From Promicromonospora thailandica (lineage in GTDB: Bacteria > Actinomycetota > Actinomycetes > Actinomycetales > Cellulomonadaceae), in contig NZ_JAMTCS010000003.1 in the NCBI RefSeq assembly GCF_024171955.1, positions 62,001-126,000 of the forward strand: a stretch of DNA of 64,000 bases, read 5' to 3'. Position 1 is the stretch's first letter, and every line of letters begins with the position of its first letter. The notes under the pieces are model-generated. The model had not been told where the DNA came from. It did no database searches and worked only from the letters and a program-made list of their open reading frames with translations. Of the stretch, positions 1-7,788 are shown piece by piece. Position numbers and translations under genes: made by a program.

Positions 1-2
1 GC

Positions 3-1064
3 GACTTCCACATGCCGATGTCCGTGGCGATCAGCGGCCCGGGCGGCGTGGAGGCGTTCGCGCGCGGCCCGCTCATGGACGGGCACGACCTCGCCGGGTA
101 CGTCGCGCCGCGCCTCGTGCTCGACGACCTCCTGCTGGGCGCCGCCCGCGACGCGGGCGCGGACGTGCACGAGGGCGTCGCGTTCCGGGGCATGACGGCC
201 ACGGGGGACGGCGAGCTCGTCGACCTGCCGTCCGGCGAGACCGCCTTCGACCTGGTGGTCGGCGCGGACGGCGCCTACTCCACGGTGCGGCGGGCCCTCG
301 GTGTCGACCGCCCCGCGATGGGGCACACGCACGTCGCCATGCGCGCGTACGGGACCGTGACGCATCCCGACAAGCCCGTCGGCGACACCCTGCGATTCGA
401 CTTCCTGGAGTCGCTGCTGCCCGTCTACGGGTGGGTCTTCCCGCTGCCGGGGGACGGCGCCAACATCGGCGTCGGCCTGCCTGTGGACCAGCTCAAGCGG
501 CAGACCGCGCGGCACGGCCGCACGCTGCGTGACCTCTTCGACCTGTACGTCGAGGACCTGCGGGGGCGTGGCTTCGAGGTGTCCGGGCTGGGCCGGGTGG
601 CGACGCACCAGCTGCCGCACGCCGCGGCCCGCACGCCGATGACGGCGCCCGGCCGCGCCGCCGTGCTGCTCGGCGACGCCGCCGCGACGATCAACCCGCT
701 CAGCGGCGAGGGCATCTTCTACGGCATGGCCGCCGGGGTGCAGCTCGCGGAGCACCTCGGCGCCCTGGACCGCGCGGGCGAGGACTGGCGCGGCGCGCAC
801 CTGGCGGGCGCGCTGGGCGGTTTCGAGCGGGCGCACCGGGACCGGTTCGGCCGGCACTACCGGGAGTGCTACCTGGCGCAGCGGCTCATGAGCTCGCGCG
901 CGTGGGCGGGCACCGCGACCCGGGCCGTGGCGGCGTCGGACGAGGCGATGGCGCACGTGGCGCTCATGCTCTTCGACGAGCAGTCGGCGGGCTCGCGCGG
1001 GCTGCTGCGCCTGGTGGGGAGCATCCTGCGGCCGCTGGTCGGGCCGGGCCGGGCACGTCGGTGA
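3..1064 (+). CDS. Geranylgeranyl reductase family FAD-dependent oxidoreductase (5' truncated by window edge)
   Basis: The reading frame is open from the first bases, so the N-terminal part with the first FAD-binding GxGxxG motif lies outside the window. The visible part has the family's middle motif VGADGAYSTVRR (near residue 80 of the fragment) and the C-terminal FAD-binding motif GDAAATINPLSGEGI (near residue 220), where the conserved aspartate contacts the ribityl chain. Family members reduce isoprenoid double bonds in menaquinone or lipid tails, or act as related hydroxylase-like flavoproteins. The first in-frame ATG at 12 is internal to the fold and is not the true start. The exact substrate cannot be read from sequence. 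Confidence 0.8.
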   Translation, partial: DFHMPMSVAISGPGGVEAFARGPLMDGHDLAGYVAPRLVLDDLLLGAARDAGADVHEGVAFRGMTATGDGELVDLPSGETAFDLVVGADGAYSTVRRALGVDRPAMGHTHVAMRAYGTVTHPDKPVGDTLRFDFLESLLPVYGWVFPLPGDGANIGVGLPVDQLKRQTARHGRTLRDLFDLYVEDLRGRGFEVSGLGRVATHQLPHAAARTPMTAPGRAAVLLGDAAATINPLSGEGIFYGMAAGVQLAEHLGALDRAGEDWRGAHLAGALGGFERAHRDRFGRHYRECYLAQRLMSSRAWAGTATRAVAASDEAMAHVALMLFDEQSAGSRGLLRLVGSILRPLVGPGRARR

Positions 1065-1081
1065 GCCGGTGCGGCATCTGT

Positions 1082-1097
1082 CAGAATTGAGATTCTG
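1082..1097. promoter_or_regulatory. Short perfect palindrome upstream of the acyltransferase gene
   Basis: CAGAAT-TGAG-ATTCTG is a 6-4-6 perfect inverted repeat in the AT-richest part of the 77-bp gap between two same-strand genes. It may be an operator or a weak hairpin; no T-tract follows it. Confidence 0.3.
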
Positions 1098-1141
1098 CCT
1101 GCACCCGGGGTCCACGATCCCGCCCTGACTCGAGGATGACG

Positions 1142-1732
1142 ATGTCACGCACCATCCGCCGGGCCGTAGCACGCCTGATCTGGGCCGTCACCGGCTACCG
1201 GATGCGCTCCGAACCCGCCCCGACCCGGCCGACGGTGTTCATCGGCGCCCCGCACACGTCGAACACCGACTTCTTCCTCATGCTGGCCATCGCGTTCGAG
1301 ATGGACCTGACGATCCGGTTCCTCATCAAGGACTCCTGGTTCAAGGGTCCGATGGGCGCCGTGATGCGGTCGCTCGGCGGCATCCCGGTGGACCGCCGCG
1401 ACCCGGCCAGCATCGTGGACGAGGTGCTCGCCGCCGTGGACCGCGGCGAGGAGTTCCACCTCGTGGTGACGCCCGAGGGCACCCGGGGCGCCGGCTCGGG
1501 CTACTGGAAGTCGGGCTTCTACCGGATCGCCCTCAAGGCCGGGCTGCCCGTGACGCTGGGGTACGTGGACGGCGTCGCCCGCGTCGCCGGCCTGGGGCCG
1601 AGCATCGAGCTCACCGGTGACGTCGCCGCCGACATGGACCTGATCCGAGAGTTCTACCGGGACAAGTCCGGCGTCAAGCCGAAGAACCGCACCGAGCCCC
1701 GCCTGCGCTCCGAGGACGGCTCCGCGGTCTAG
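1142..1732 (+). CDS. 1-acyl-sn-glycerol-3-phosphate acyltransferase (PlsC) family protein
   Basis: Transfers an acyl group to a lysophosphatidate-like or other hydroxyl acceptor at the membrane face. The catalytic HX4D motif is seen as HTSNTD (near residue 37) and the acceptor-binding block as PEGTRG (near residue 116). At 196 aa it is a short PlsC-domain protein like those used in actinobacterial lipid remodelling. Two ATGs lie 6 nt apart (1136 and 1142); the second is chosen because GAGG at 1132-1135 gives it a 6-nt spacing, while the first has no room for a ribosome site. The true acyl acceptor is unknown. Confidence 0.82.
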   Translation: MSRTIRRAVARLIWAVTGYRMRSEPAPTRPTVFIGAPHTSNTDFFLMLAIAFEMDLTIRFLIKDSWFKGPMGAVMRSLGGIPVDRRDPASIVDEVLAAVDRGEEFHLVVTPEGTRGAGSGYWKSGFYRIALKAGLPVTLGYVDGVARVAGLGPSIELTGDVAADMDLIREFYRDKSGVKPKNRTEPRLRSEDGSAV

Positions 1733-1744
1733 CGGGATCCCGCG

Positions 1745-2464
1745 TCACCCGGCGGCCGCCTCCAGCGCGTCGAGCACGCGGTCCAGCCCGAACTCCCAGG
1801 CGTGGGCGGGGGAGGACGGCGCGTTCATCGCCGCCCCCGCCGCGCCGCCCACACGCTGCGCCAGCGGGTGGGCGTCGCCCAGGTACTCCGCGAGCCGCCC
1901 CGCCCAGCGGGCCCAGACCTGCGGCATCTCCTCGGCCCGGGGGTCGCGGCGCCGCGCCCGGGCCGCTCCGCGCACGAAGTCGAGCACGAAGGTGAGCGCG
2001 GCGTCGCGGGCGACGTCGGCCAGGTCGAGCGGGTCCAGGGCGTGCAGCTCGTGGTCGTACTTGGCGATGGTGCCCGGGCCGAACGCGGTGCGGTCGTCGT
2101 CGATCTCCAGCAGCCACGGGTGCTCCAGCAGCAGCGCCAGGTTCGCCTCGGCGACCCGCCGCACCCGGGTGCGCCAGCCGGCCGTGCCGTGGCCGGGGCG
2201 CGGCATGCGCGCGCAGGCGGCGTCGGCCATCAGCACGAGCAGGTCGTCGCGGCCGTTGACGTGCGTGTAGACGGACATCGTCGAGATGCCCAGCGCGTCA
2301 CCGAGGCGGCGCACCGTGACGGCGGCGAGGCCCTCGGCGTCCGCCAGCGCGCTCGCGGTCTCGACCACCGCACCCGTGCTGACGCGCGACCGCGGGCCGC
2401 GCGCGCCGCCCCGGGGGGCGGCGGGATGGTCGCGCCAGAGCAGGTCGATCAGCTCGCGGGGCAT
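1745..2464 (-). CDS. TetR family transcriptional regulator (TetR_C_1-like)
   Basis: A one-domain repressor with an N-terminal helix-turn-helix (VRRLGDALGISTMSVYTHV, roughly residues 48-66) and a C-terminal ligand-binding domain typical of class TetR_C_1, including the PW.LEID block that follows a HP motif. The start at 2464 is chosen because GGAG lies 4 nt upstream; an ATG at 2500 would add 12 residues. It is divergent from a glyoxalase-fold gene, and a perfect TGTAC-ACC-GTACA operator lies in the shared gap next to the repressor's own -10 (TAAGAT, 2515-2510), so autorepression and control of the neighbour are likely. The inducer is unknown. Confidence 0.88.
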   Translation of the reverse strand: MPRELIDLLWRDHPAAPRGGARGPRSRVSTGAVVETASALADAEGLAAVTVRRLGDALGISTMSVYTHVNGRDDLLVLMADAACARMPRPGHGTAGWRTRVRRVAEANLALLLEHPWLLEIDDDRTAFGPGTIAKYDHELHALDPLDLADVARDAALTFVLDFVRGAARARRRDPRAEEMPQVWARWAGRLAEYLGDAHPLAQRVGGAAGAAMNAPSSPAHAWEFGLDRVLDALEAAAG

Positions 2465-2518
2465 GGGTCTCCAGAAATCCGGGTGACGGGAGGGGAACAT
2501 TCTGCAACCATCTTACGT

Positions 2519-2531
2519 TGTACACCGTACA
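2519..2531. promoter_or_regulatory. Putative TetR operator in divergent promoter
   Basis: TGTAC-ACC-GTACA is a perfect 5-3-5 inverted repeat located between the divergent tetR and VOC genes, 3 bp from a TAAGAT box that reads toward tetR. Its form is typical of operators bound by TetR_C_1-type repressors. Inference from position and symmetry. Confidence 0.65.
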
Positions 2532-2559
2532 GAGTTCAGCACGACGCGAGGAGCCCCGC

Positions 2560-2937
2560 TTGAACATCACCGCCACCGCCCTGTCCCTCAACGTGCCCGA
2601 CGTGGCCGCGTCGGCCGACTTCGCGACGCGGCACCTCGGCTTCGCCGAGGCCATGTCCGACGACGGCTTCGTCTCCCTGAACCACCCGACCGCCGGCGTG
2701 AACATCGTGTTCCTGCGGGTCGGGCTGGCCACCTTCAAGCCCGAGCGCATCGCCGGTCCCGCCGGCCAGGGCCTGCTGATCGCGTTCGAGGTGGACGACC
2801 TCGATTCGGAGTTCGCCCGCATCTCCGCCGCCGGGGCGCAGGTCGTCACGCCGCCCGAGACGGAGCCGTGGGGCGAGCGCTACTGCCAGTTCGCCGACCC
2901 GAACGGCATCGTCTGGCAGCTCGTCCAGTGGGTCTGA
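2560..2937 (+). CDS. VOC family (glyoxalase/bleomycin-resistance fold) protein
   Basis: A single vicinal-oxygen-chelate domain of 125 aa made of two beta-alpha-beta-beta-beta modules. The end of the domain carries the usual PWGERYCQFADPNG block, with a glutamate that is often a metal ligand in the family. The start is the TTG at 2560 because GAGGAG at 2548-2553 sits 6 nt upstream; the longer frame from 2518 would read through the operator. Members bind or detoxify small hydrophobic compounds or act as dioxygenases. Its divergent TetR repressor suggests a drug- or metabolite-induced response; the ligand is not known. Confidence 0.8.
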   Translation: MNITATALSLNVPDVAASADFATRHLGFAEAMSDDGFVSLNHPTAGVNIVFLRVGLATFKPERIAGPAGQGLLIAFEVDDLDSEFARISAAGAQVVTPPETEPWGERYCQFADPNGIVWQLVQWV

Positions 2938-2953
2938 CGCGAGCCCGCTGATC

Positions 2954-3019
2954 CTCTTCGAGACCGAGCTTTCTTCGCTCTGGGGGGACTCAGAACGAAG
3001 CAGGCTCGGTCTCGAAGAG
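2954..3019. repeat. Long palindrome, family A copy 1
   Basis: Perfect 16-nt outer arms (2954-2969 and 3004-3019) enclose partly complementary inner arms around a short G-rich loop. The same arm sequence recurs at 26788-26855. The right arm is coding: it forms the last nine codons and the stop of the PPOX gene that ends at 2990. It lies between convergent genes and could terminate transcription in both directions; there is no T-tract. Confidence 0.8.
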
Positions 3020-3514
3020 AGGGTCGTGGGCCCAGCCCGACCAGCGGCTCACCCGGACCCGGAGCACCGGGCCGTCCGGACGGCGCTCGCGGTACTGCGG
3101 GTACCGGGCGGCCAGCGCGTCGACGGCCCGCTCCCAGGCCACGCCCGTGTGCTCGACGGAAGCCGTGCCGTCGGCGCGCACCCACCAGAGGCGGGACCAG
3201 TCGTCGTCGTACCGGTCCGCGAGCACGGCGGCCCGGGGGTTCTCGGCCACGTTCCGCAGCCGCCGCAGCTCCCGCGTCGTCTTCGGCTTGTGGTCGACGA
3301 CGACGACGATCTCGTCGCCCGGCGCCTCGTCCCCTGGTGCTGCGCCGTCCGGCCGGTCGGTCGGCGTCCCGACCAGGGCCCGGTCGGTCGGCGTCCCGAC
3401 CAGGGCGAACGTCACGGGCACGAGGTGAGGCACGCCGTCGGCGCCCGTGGTCGCGAGGTAGGCGTGCCGGGCCGCGCCGAGGCGTTCCCGGCAGATGTCG
3501 ACGTCGAGGCGCAC
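2990..3514 (-). CDS. PPOX-class probable F420-dependent oxidoreductase (TIGR03668-like)
   Basis: A split-barrel flavin/deazaflavin-binding protein of 174 aa. The N-terminal ARHAYLATTGADGVPHLVPV block, the VDHKPKTTRELRRLRN segment and the YDDDWSRLWWVRADG segment match the actinobacterial PPOX group usually assigned to cofactor F420. The GTG at 3514 is chosen because a GGAGG lies 8 nt upstream; the frame is open further but that part overlaps the next gene. It carries a 27-bp tandem duplication (3353-3405) that repeats LVGTPTDRA-type residues in a loop, and its stop codon is inside a palindromic repeat, so the C-terminal tail was probably replaced by that element. Substrate unknown. Confidence 0.8.
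   Translation of the reverse strand: MRLDVDICRERLGAARHAYLATTGADGVPHLVPVTFALVGTPTDRALVGTPTDRPDGAAPGDEAPGDEIVVVVDHKPKTTRELRRLRNVAENPRAAVLADRYDDDWSRLWWVRADGTASVEHTGVAWERAVDALAARYPQYRERRPDGPVLRVRVSRWSGWAHDPLFETEPASF
3353..3405. repeat. 27-bp in-frame tandem duplication
   Basis: Two copies of a 26-nt unit (3353-3378 and 3380-3405) lie at a 27-bp period inside the PPOX gene and add nine residues without breaking the frame. Confidence 0.85.
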
Positions 3515-3551
3515 CCCGTCATCCTCCCGCGGAGGGTCCGGAGCCCGCTGG

Positions 3552-4235
3552 TCAGCGGTCGACCGCCGGGCCCGTCTCGTAGTCGGCCGACAGCGTGATC
3601 TCGACGTCGATGTCGCGCGGCTGGAGCTCGACCTGCGCGCCGCCGCCGGAGGCGCCCATGGCACCGGCCCGCATGGCGTACATCGGGGCGTTTCCGCCGT
3701 CGCTGCCGCCGCGCAGCCCGGCCTCGTACAGGGCGACCGGTGCGACGGGGCCCAGGCCCAGCGCGTCGGCGTACGACTGCGCACGCACCACTGTCTCCTC
3801 CGCGGCCTCCACGCGGGCCTCCGCCTGGAGGGCCTTGCGGGTCTCGTCGGTCAGGGTCCAGGAGACCCAGTCGATCTCGACGCCGTCGACGTCCATGACG
3901 TCGGCGAGCCAGGTGGACAGCACCTCGAAGTCGCTGAAGGTCACCGACAGCCGCGCCGACGCCCGGAACCGGCGCACCCGCTGCTTGCCGCCCGACTCGG
4001 AGTTCTTGACCCGGTCGTCGTACACGTAGGAGTGCACCGAGGCGGACTCCCAGCGCTCCGCGGCACCCGCGGCGACGTGCGCCTTGGCCTGGTCCACGAG
4101 GATCGTGTGGGTCCGGGCCACCTGCTGGACCACGTCGCTGCGCAGCGTGCCCGAGAACACGACGTGCAGGTTCACCGTGCCCCGTTCGGCGGGGTGCGTG
4201 CGCTTGGCCTGGCCTTCGACGGCGATACGAGTCAT
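3552..4235 (-). CDS. SIMPL domain-containing protein (DUF541)
   Basis: A 227-aa protein with the SIMPL/BP26 pattern: an N-terminal strand with an ERGTVNLHV segment, a long amphipathic middle, and a C-terminal end with ..IDVEITLSADYE. The family forms oligomeric rings in other bacteria; the cellular role is unclear. No signal peptide is visible, so this copy looks cytoplasmic, unlike many secreted family members. The next gene on the same strand starts 37 nt further on and is the PPOX enzyme, so the two may be cotranscribed. Confidence 0.75.
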   Translation of the reverse strand: MTRIAVEGQAKRTHPAERGTVNLHVVFSGTLRSDVVQQVARTHTILVDQAKAHVAAGAAERWESASVHSYVYDDRVKNSESGGKQRVRRFRASARLSVTFSDFEVLSTWLADVMDVDGVEIDWVSWTLTDETRKALQAEARVEAAEETVVRAQSYADALGLGPVAPVALYEAGLRGGSDGGNAPMYAMRAGAMGASGGGAQVELQPRDIDVEITLSADYETGPAVDR

Positions 4236-4334
4236 GTGCCGAGTCTGCCGACCCGACGTCGGCCCGCGCCACCCCGGCGCGCCGACGGACCGTGCCGGCC
4301 GCTGCCGGCCCCTGCCCGCCCGCGCCTGCCCGGG

Positions 4335-5429
4335 TCAGCCGATCGTGCCCTTGCCGACCTCGCCCCGGACCAGGCTCGGCTCGAGCCCGCAGAACTGCCC
4401 GTACCGGGCCGCCTCCTGCTCGAGCGCCGACCACACGCGGGGGCTCGGCTCGTCGGTGAGCTCCACGGTGATCTCCACCGTCCGGGAGCGCAGCACCCGT
4501 GACCAGCCGCCCGCGATCATCCCGTCCGCGACCACGAGCCCGGTGAACAGCCAGCGGTTCGGCATGCCGTCGCGGGTCAGCGACGGCCAGCCCCGGAAGT
4601 CGTGGCAGAACAGCTCGTCGTAGACCGACAGCAGGCGGACGGTGCCGGACGGGGCGGGCTCGGGCAGGTCGCCGTCCGTCCAGAGCGTCAGGCCCGCGAC
4701 CTCGTGCCGCGTCAGCCCGGCGTCGGCGACGGCGGCGCGCGCGTCGGCCTTGGTGAGCGTGGCCCACCAGGCGACGTCCTCGGCGCGGCACGGCCCGTGG
4801 CCGCGTACGTACGCGCGGGCCAGGTGGACGCGCGCCTCGTCCTCGTCCCAGGTCTTCTGCTCGGGCAGGAGCCGGTACGTGGGCTGCTTGCCCCGCATCG
4901 GGCCGCTCGCGACGAGCAGGTCGAGCTCCGCGTGCATCATGACCTGACCGAGGTCCCACGCCCGGACCGGCGCACCCTCGGCCTCGGCGAGCACCGCGCC
5001 GAGCTCCTTGCGGGTCAGGGGGCCGGCCGCGAGCGCGTCGGCGACGACGGCGTGCCGACGGGGCAGCAGCGCGTGGTCGAACCCGTAGGACCGCTCGGTC
5101 GAGGCCATCGCCCGGCGCACCCGGTGCGCGGTGGCCGTCATGAGCGGGGCCAGGTCCTCCGGGACCACGTAGTGCCAGGTGGGGCGCAGCACGTGCGTGC
5201 GCAGCACGGTGCCGTCCGCCAGCGCGGCCTGCACGTCGGCGAGCGTCGTCGGGTCGGCGAGGCGCTGGGCCACACCCCAGGCCGAGGAGTGCAGCTCCTG
5301 TGCCTGCACCGCGCCGAGCCGGCCGACCACGGCGGGCACGCCGCCGTCGTCGGCCGGACGCAGCGCGCCCAGCCCGACCGAGGTGAGCCGGGCGCGCTGG
5401 AGGTCGCGGACCTCAGACGTAGTAGGCAT
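4335..5429 (-). CDS. Winged-helix DNA-binding domain-containing protein (HTH_42 / YcaQ-AlkX superfamily)
   Basis: A 364-aa protein with the HTH_42 hallmarks RLGAVQAQELHSSAWGVAQR near the N-terminus, RPTWHYVVPEDL, and VYDELFCHDFRGWPSLTRDG near residue 270. Some superfamily members are DNA glycosylases acting on bulky alkylated bases or crosslinks; the actinobacterial paralogs like this one are mostly uncharacterised. The start is the internal ATG at 5429, which overlaps the end of the upstream membrane-protein gene by 17 nt and implies translational coupling; an ATG at 5459 is a possible longer start. Confidence 0.8.
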   Translation of the reverse strand: MPTTSEVRDLQRARLTSVGLGALRPADDGGVPAVVGRLGAVQAQELHSSAWGVAQRLADPTTLADVQAALADGTVLRTHVLRPTWHYVVPEDLAPLMTATAHRVRRAMASTERSYGFDHALLPRRHAVVADALAAGPLTRKELGAVLAEAEGAPVRAWDLGQVMMHAELDLLVASGPMRGKQPTYRLLPEQKTWDEDEARVHLARAYVRGHGPCRAEDVAWWATLTKADARAAVADAGLTRHEVAGLTLWTDGDLPEPAPSGTVRLLSVYDELFCHDFRGWPSLTRDGMPNRWLFTGLVVADGMIAGGWSRVLRSRTVEITVELTDEPSPRVWSALEQEAARYGQFCGLEPSLVRGEVGKGTIG

Positions 5430-6036
5430 CGTCGCCGCCGTGTCCTGCCGCGCGGGCACGGCGGTGCCTGCGCAGGCTCCGGATGAGCAGGACCACGCCG
5501 ATCACGAACAGGATCATCACCGGGATGATGAGCAGCGGGGCGAGCACCGAGACGAACCCGAGGCCGATGCTGGTGACGTCCTCCGCGGCGCTGACCACGG
5601 GGGCCGCGGTACCGCCCGAGACGGTGTTGGCGACCACGCGCCCGCCCGCCTTGGCGGCGTGGGTGCCGAGCGCGAGGACGATGCCCGCGACGATCGGGAT
5701 CCACTGGCCGGACTGCACGAACGTGCTCGGGTCGGTGACGGTCGTGGTCTCCGACATGGAGCCCGCGCCGAACGCGATGCCACCCGCTGTGGGGCGCACG
5801 ACGGTCTGGACCACGTCGTTGATCGAGTCGAGCACCGGGATCTTGTCCGCCGCGAACTCGAGCACCAGGAGCACCGACAGGATCGCCAGGACCCAGCCGT
5901 TCTCCAGCCAGGCCCAGGTGCCGGGCAGCTCCACGAGGTCGGTGAAGCGCGAGAGCACCCCGAGGAAGATGAGCGGGACCCATGCGTTGAGGCCCGCCGA
6001 CAGGGCGAGTCCGGTTCCGGTGGCAAGTTCGAGCAT
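5413..6036 (-). CDS. DUF4126 family membrane protein
   Basis: A 207-aa integral membrane protein with about five hydrophobic segments. It begins MLELATGTGLALSAGLNAWVP, the typical DUF4126 N-terminus, and has a glycine-rich middle and an arginine-rich cytoplasmic end. Function is unknown. The ATG at 6036 is the first start that fits the family; the frame is open upstream without coding character. It is the first gene of a two-gene unit with the HTH_42 protein and is divergent from another small membrane protein. Confidence 0.78.
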   Translation of the reverse strand: MLELATGTGLALSAGLNAWVPLIFLGVLSRFTDLVELPGTWAWLENGWVLAILSVLLVLEFAADKIPVLDSINDVVQTVVRPTAGGIAFGAGSMSETTTVTDPSTFVQSGQWIPIVAGIVLALGTHAAKAGGRVVANTVSGGTAAPVVSAAEDVTSIGLGFVSVLAPLLIIPVMILFVIGVVLLIRSLRRHRRARAAGHGGDDAYYV

Positions 6037-6214
6037 GACTCGAAGTGTTCCACGGCACACCGACACTCCGGGTGGCGAACGTGTCCGGTGTGCCCGATCC
6101 GTTACCCGGCCGGGGCCCAGCCCCGGCCCGGCGGGCGTCCAGGCTGGTAGATCGGGTCGGGGTCTGCGAGAGTTGCTGCAGTTCACCGCACTGGTGCGCC
6201 GACCGGAGGCTTCG

Positions 6215-6670
6215 ATGACCTGGACGATCTTCGCCGTGGCCTCGGTGGTGCTGCTCGGGCTCTCCGCGGGCGTGTTCTTCGGGTTCTCGTCGTTCATCAT
6301 GAGCGGCCTCGCCCGGGCGTCCGACGACGCCGCGGGCGCCGGGATGAACGGCATCAACGAGTCCGCGGTGCGGCCCCCGTTCATGGCCGTCTTCTTCGGC
6401 GCGCTGCTCGTGCCGGGCGTGACCGGCATCTGGGGCCTGGTCGGCGGGCACCGCGGTGGCGGGTGGGTCCTGGCGGGCGCGGCGGTCTACCTCGTGGGCA
6501 CGTTCGCCGTCACCATGGCCGGCAACGTGCCCCTCAACAACCGCCTGCTCGCGGCGCGGGACAAGGCGGTCGAGTGGCGCGCCACGTGGCGCCCCTGGAC
6601 CCGGTGGAACCACGTGCGGACGGTCGCGGGCGTGGTCGCGACGGTGCTCGCCGCGATCGGGCTGCTCTGA
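6215..6670 (+). CDS. DUF1772 family membrane protein
   Basis: A 151-aa protein with four predicted membrane helices. The N-terminal GVFFGFS segment, the central PLNNRLLAA segment (NVPLNN motif) and the WTRWNHVRT segment before the last helix are characteristic of DUF1772, also called the anthrone oxygenase-like family. GGAGG at 6205-6209 lies 5 nt before the ATG. Catalytic activity has been proposed only for fungal relatives, so no reaction is assigned here. Confidence 0.8.
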   Translation: MTWTIFAVASVVLLGLSAGVFFGFSSFIMSGLARASDDAAGAGMNGINESAVRPPFMAVFFGALLVPGVTGIWGLVGGHRGGGWVLAGAAVYLVGTFAVTMAGNVPLNNRLLAARDKAVEWRATWRPWTRWNHVRTVAGVVATVLAAIGLL

Positions 6671-6678
6671 CCGTCGGG

Positions 6679-6684
6679 GACAAT
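6679..6684 (+). promoter_or_regulatory. -10 box of a leaderless promoter for the DpaL-like gene
   Basis: GACAAT ends 7 nt before the GTG start at 6692 and there is no Shine-Dalgarno sequence between them, which implies transcription starts at or next to the start codon. Confidence 0.5.
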
Positions 6685-6691
6685 CGAGCAC

Positions 6692-7747
6692 GTGCCCGCC
6701 ATCGACTTCCACCGCACCCTGCCCGGATACGCCCCCACCCCGCTGCGTGACCTGCCGTCGCTGGCGGCCGAGCTCGGCGTCGGCCGGGTGCTCGTCAAGG
6801 AGGAGGCGAGCCGGCTCGGGCTGCCCTCGTTCAAGGTGCTCGGCGCCTCGTACGCCGTGGCGCGCGCCCTGGCGGACCGGTTCGGCGCCGCCGCGCTCAC
6901 CCTCGACGCGGTGCGCGACGCCGTCCGCGGCCACGCCGTGCGGCTGTACGCCGCCACGGACGGCAACCACGGCCGCGCCGTCGCGCACGTCGCCGCCCTG
7001 GTCGGCGCGGCCGCGACCGTCTACCTGCCGCCGGGCGTCACGGAGGACGCCCGCTCGGCGATCACCGCCGAGGGCGCCCGCACGGTCGAGGTGGACGGCG
7101 ACTACGACGCGGCGGTGGCGCGCGCCGCCGCCGACGCCGCGGGCGACCCGACGGCCGTCCTGGTCCAGGACACGTCCTGGGCGGGCTACACCGAGGTGCC
7201 GCAGTGGATCGTCGACGGGTACGCGACGCTCTGCCAGGAGACCGACGACCAGGTCGCCGCGCTCGGCCTCGGTGCCCCCGACCTGGTGGTGGTCCCGGTC
7301 GGCGTCGGCTCGCTGGCCCAGGCCGTGGCGAGCCACTACCGCGGCGCGGATCACGGCGGCCCCGCGCTCCTCGCGGTCGAGTCCGACCGCGCCGCGGCCC
7401 TGGTGGCGTCCCTGCGTGCCGGTGAGCGCGTGTCCGTGCCGGTCGGCGAGACCATCATGACCGGCCTGGCCTGCGGCACCGTCTCGGCGCTCGCGTGGCC
7501 CGTGCTCCGGGACGGGCTCGGCGGCGCCGTCACCGTCTCCGACGACCAGGTGGCCGCCGCCGTCGAGGACCTGGCGCGGCTCGGCGTCGACTCCGGGCCG
7601 TGCGGTGCCGCGCCCCTCGCCGCGGCCCGCCTCGTGCTGGGGCAGGCGGGGTGGCGGCGCGCCATCGGTCTGCGGCCCGACGCCGTGGTGCTGCTGCTGT
7701 CGACCGAGGGCCGGGCGGCCAACCCCGTGCCCGAGGACCGGGTCTGA
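6692..7747 (+). CDS. PLP-dependent lyase, diaminopropionate ammonia-lyase-like
   Basis: A fold-type II PLP enzyme of 351 aa. The PLP lysine is in PSFKVLGASYA (near residue 48), the phosphate/substrate loop in ATDGNHGRAVA (near residue 92), and VQDTSWAGYTEVPQWI and ETIMTGLACG match diaminopropionate ammonia-lyase, which turns 2,3-diaminopropionate into pyruvate and ammonia. It is about 50 residues shorter than enterobacterial DpaL, so a related substrate such as another 2-amino-3-substituted acid is possible. The GTG start appears leaderless. No obvious pathway partner is adjacent. Confidence 0.75.
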   Translation: MPAIDFHRTLPGYAPTPLRDLPSLAAELGVGRVLVKEEASRLGLPSFKVLGASYAVARALADRFGAAALTLDAVRDAVRGHAVRLYAATDGNHGRAVAHVAALVGAAATVYLPPGVTEDARSAITAEGARTVEVDGDYDAAVARAAADAAGDPTAVLVQDTSWAGYTEVPQWIVDGYATLCQETDDQVAALGLGAPDLVVVPVGVGSLAQAVASHYRGADHGGPALLAVESDRAAALVASLRAGERVSVPVGETIMTGLACGTVSALAWPVLRDGLGGAVTVSDDQVAAAVEDLARLGVDSGPCGAAPLAAARLVLGQAGWRRAIGLRPDAVVLLLSTEGRAANPVPEDRV

Positions 7748-7788
7748 ACCCGGCCCGCCCTCCCGAACCGTCCCCGCCAGGAGCTTCC

